Part shown: piece by piece, positions 61,026 to 64,000 of the stretch
Numbering within the stretch: the first letter of the stretch is position 1
How the letters are laid out: each line of letters begins with the position of its first letter
DNA from: Amycolatopsis alkalitolerans
GTDB lineage: Bacteria > Actinomycetota > Actinomycetes > Mycobacteriales > Pseudonocardiaceae
Length of the DNA stretch: 64,000 nucleotides
Direction: 5' to 3'
Assembly (NCBI RefSeq): GCF_006152065.1
Contig: NZ_VDFW01000006.1
Coordinates: 1-64,000, forward strand
Program-made: the position numbers and the translations under genes
Notes under the pieces: generated by a model
Databases searched by the model: none
Told to the model about the DNA's origin: nothing
What the model saw: the letters and a program-made list of their open reading frames with translations, nothing else

Positions 61026-61758
61026 GGAGGAACCCACAAGATCCATTCGGGCACCGGGCGTGACCGGCGCCACACAATTTACCCACCGATCTGGGGACAA
61101 GTCTGTGGACAGTGTGGATAACCCGGTGAACGAGTCATCGCCGCGGGTGATCAAGGGGCTGAACGAGTCAGCTGGCGTGACACCTACGGGGACTGGCTCA
61201 GCGGACGAAACTGCATCCACAACACAGAGTGACACGGCTGCTGGGCCGAACGTGTCCGGCCGCGATCTGGCGCGGCAGGCCCTGGCCGCCGCACGGGCGA
61301 AGGCCGAGGCGAGGGGTGTGGAACCCGGCGTACGGAAGCGTACGGCAGGGGCCTCCGGCCAGAATCCGCGGCGCCGCCGTTGGTCCGGACCAGGCGCCGA
61401 CCCGCGTGACCCGCAGCCGATCGGCCGCGTGATGTCGCGGCTGGCGACCGATCGTGGCTGGTCACAGCGCCTCACCGACGGTCAGGTTTTCGGCCAGTGG
61501 GCGAAACTCGTCGGTGAGGAGGTCGCTGAGCACGCCCAGCCGGTCTCCCTGAAGGACGGTGAGCTCACCGTCCGCGCCACGTCCACCGCCTGGGCCACCC
61601 AGCTACGCCTGCTGCAGGGGCAGTTGCTCACCAAGATCGCCGTCGCCGTCGGGCACGGCGTCGTCAAGCGGATGCGTATCCATGGGCCCACCGCACCCAG
61701 CTGGCGCAAGGGCGCCAGGCACGTCTCCGGACGAGGTCCCCGCGACACGTACGGCTGA
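61018..61758 (+). CDS. dciA: DciA-family protein (DUF721), helicase-loading partner
   Basis: DciA proteins interact with DnaB and are needed for replication in bacteria lacking DnaC/DnaI. The 246-residue protein has a long disordered N terminus (about 1-130, Ser/Thr/Pro then Arg-rich) and the DUF721 domain at about 135-235 ([60 protein letters not shown]). The GTG start overlaps recF. DnaA boxes occur inside its first 70 codons, where the sequence codes for a non-conserved tail. Start could be further downstream. Confidence 0.9.
   Translation: MVEEEPTRSIRAPGVTGATQFTHRSGDKSVDSVDNPVNESSPRVIKGLNESAGVTPTGTGSADETASTTQSDTAAGPNVSGRDLARQALAAARAKAEARGVEPGVRKRTAGASGQNPRRRRWSGPGADPRDPQPIGRVMSRLATDRGWSQRLTDGQVFGQWAKLVGEEVAEHAQPVSLKDGELTVRATSTAWATQLRLLQGQLLTKIAVAVGHGVVKRMRIHGPTAPSWRKGARHVSGRGPRDTYG
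61104..61121. promoter_or_regulatory. DnaA boxes in the recF/dciA junction
   Basis: TGTGGATAA at 61113-61121 is a perfect classical DnaA box (reverse of TTATCCACA), overlapping by its flank TGTGGACAG at 61104-61112. A third, weaker box is GCATCCACA at 61213-61221. All lie in the variable, disordered N-terminal coding part of dciA. Confidence 0.65.
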
Positions 61759-63965
<2,207 letters not shown>

Positions 63966-64000
63966 TCGAAGCCTCCACTTAGCACTGTCCACTCGAGAAG

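Overview
The window is GC-rich actinobacterial chromosome spanning the replication origin: rpmH, dnaA, oriC, dnaN, gnd, recF, dciA and gyrB, with parA/parB and parS sites beside them. Gene order from the CCA-adding enzyme through NUDIX, DUF6049, MurJ, SigM, trxBA, CwlM and parBA to rpmH follows the origin-proximal order known from mycobacteria. The gnd gene between dnaN and recF, the EspG/PPE-like type VII cassette, several secreted families and DUF1707/DUF3558 proteins point to the Pseudonocardiaceae (Amycolatopsis-like). This placement is inferred from gene content; no alignment was run. I found no rRNA, tRNA, CRISPR array, insertion sequence or prophage.

Layout. 0.1-2.7 kb: three tandem secreted proteins with C-terminal membrane anchors. 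2.8-4.4 kb: rpsF-ssb-rpsR-rplI, ending in a strong terminator. 4.5-7.6 kb: a four-gene type VII-secretion-type cassette (helical-hairpin protein, DUF3558 lipoprotein, PPE-like protein, EspG chaperone) without ESX core genes. 7.6-9.5 kb: a DnaA-box-rich region and dnaB. 9.5-10.8 kb: a small membrane protein and a LigB-type dioxygenase. 10.9-15.9 kb: a leftward block of secreted proteins, including a 989-residue protein of about 15 chaplin-like repeats and two tandemly duplicated small exported proteins. 16.4-19.4 kb: an AI-2E-family permease and a two-component system. 19.5-24.4 kb: DUF1707 protein, PTS enzyme I, a ParB-fold protein, ribokinase and a TetR regulator. 24.4-29.9 kb: leuS, an SdpI-like protein, a YqgE/AlgH protein and an MFS transporter. 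29.9-32.9 kb: two paralogous proteins with TNT (NADase-toxin)-like C-terminal domains. 32.9-46.4 kb: orphan histidine kinase, cca, NUDIX, DUF6049, MurJ, a separate pseudokinase, sigM and its anti-sigma factor, trxB-trxA, cwlM. 46.5-49.6 kb: GNAT, aminotransferase, D-Ala-D-Ala-ligase-like gene. 49.7-55.0 kb: leftward parB-parA-rsmG and jag-yidC-yidD-rnpA-rpmH. 55.0-64.0 kb: oriC and rightward dnaA-dnaN-gnd-recF-dciA-gyrB.

How the parts fit. Origin, initiator, helicase and its partner DciA, clamp, gyrase and the ParABS system are all present. DnaA-box clusters occur not only in oriC but also before dnaB, at the recF/dciA junction and between cwlM and the GNAT gene. MurJ, the pseudokinase, CwlM and the Ddl-like ligase make a cell-wall group; SigM and a SigR-type promoter before trxBA make a stress group. 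Many monocistronic genes have a TANNNT -10 box about 5-8 nt before the start codon, so leaderless mRNAs appear common.
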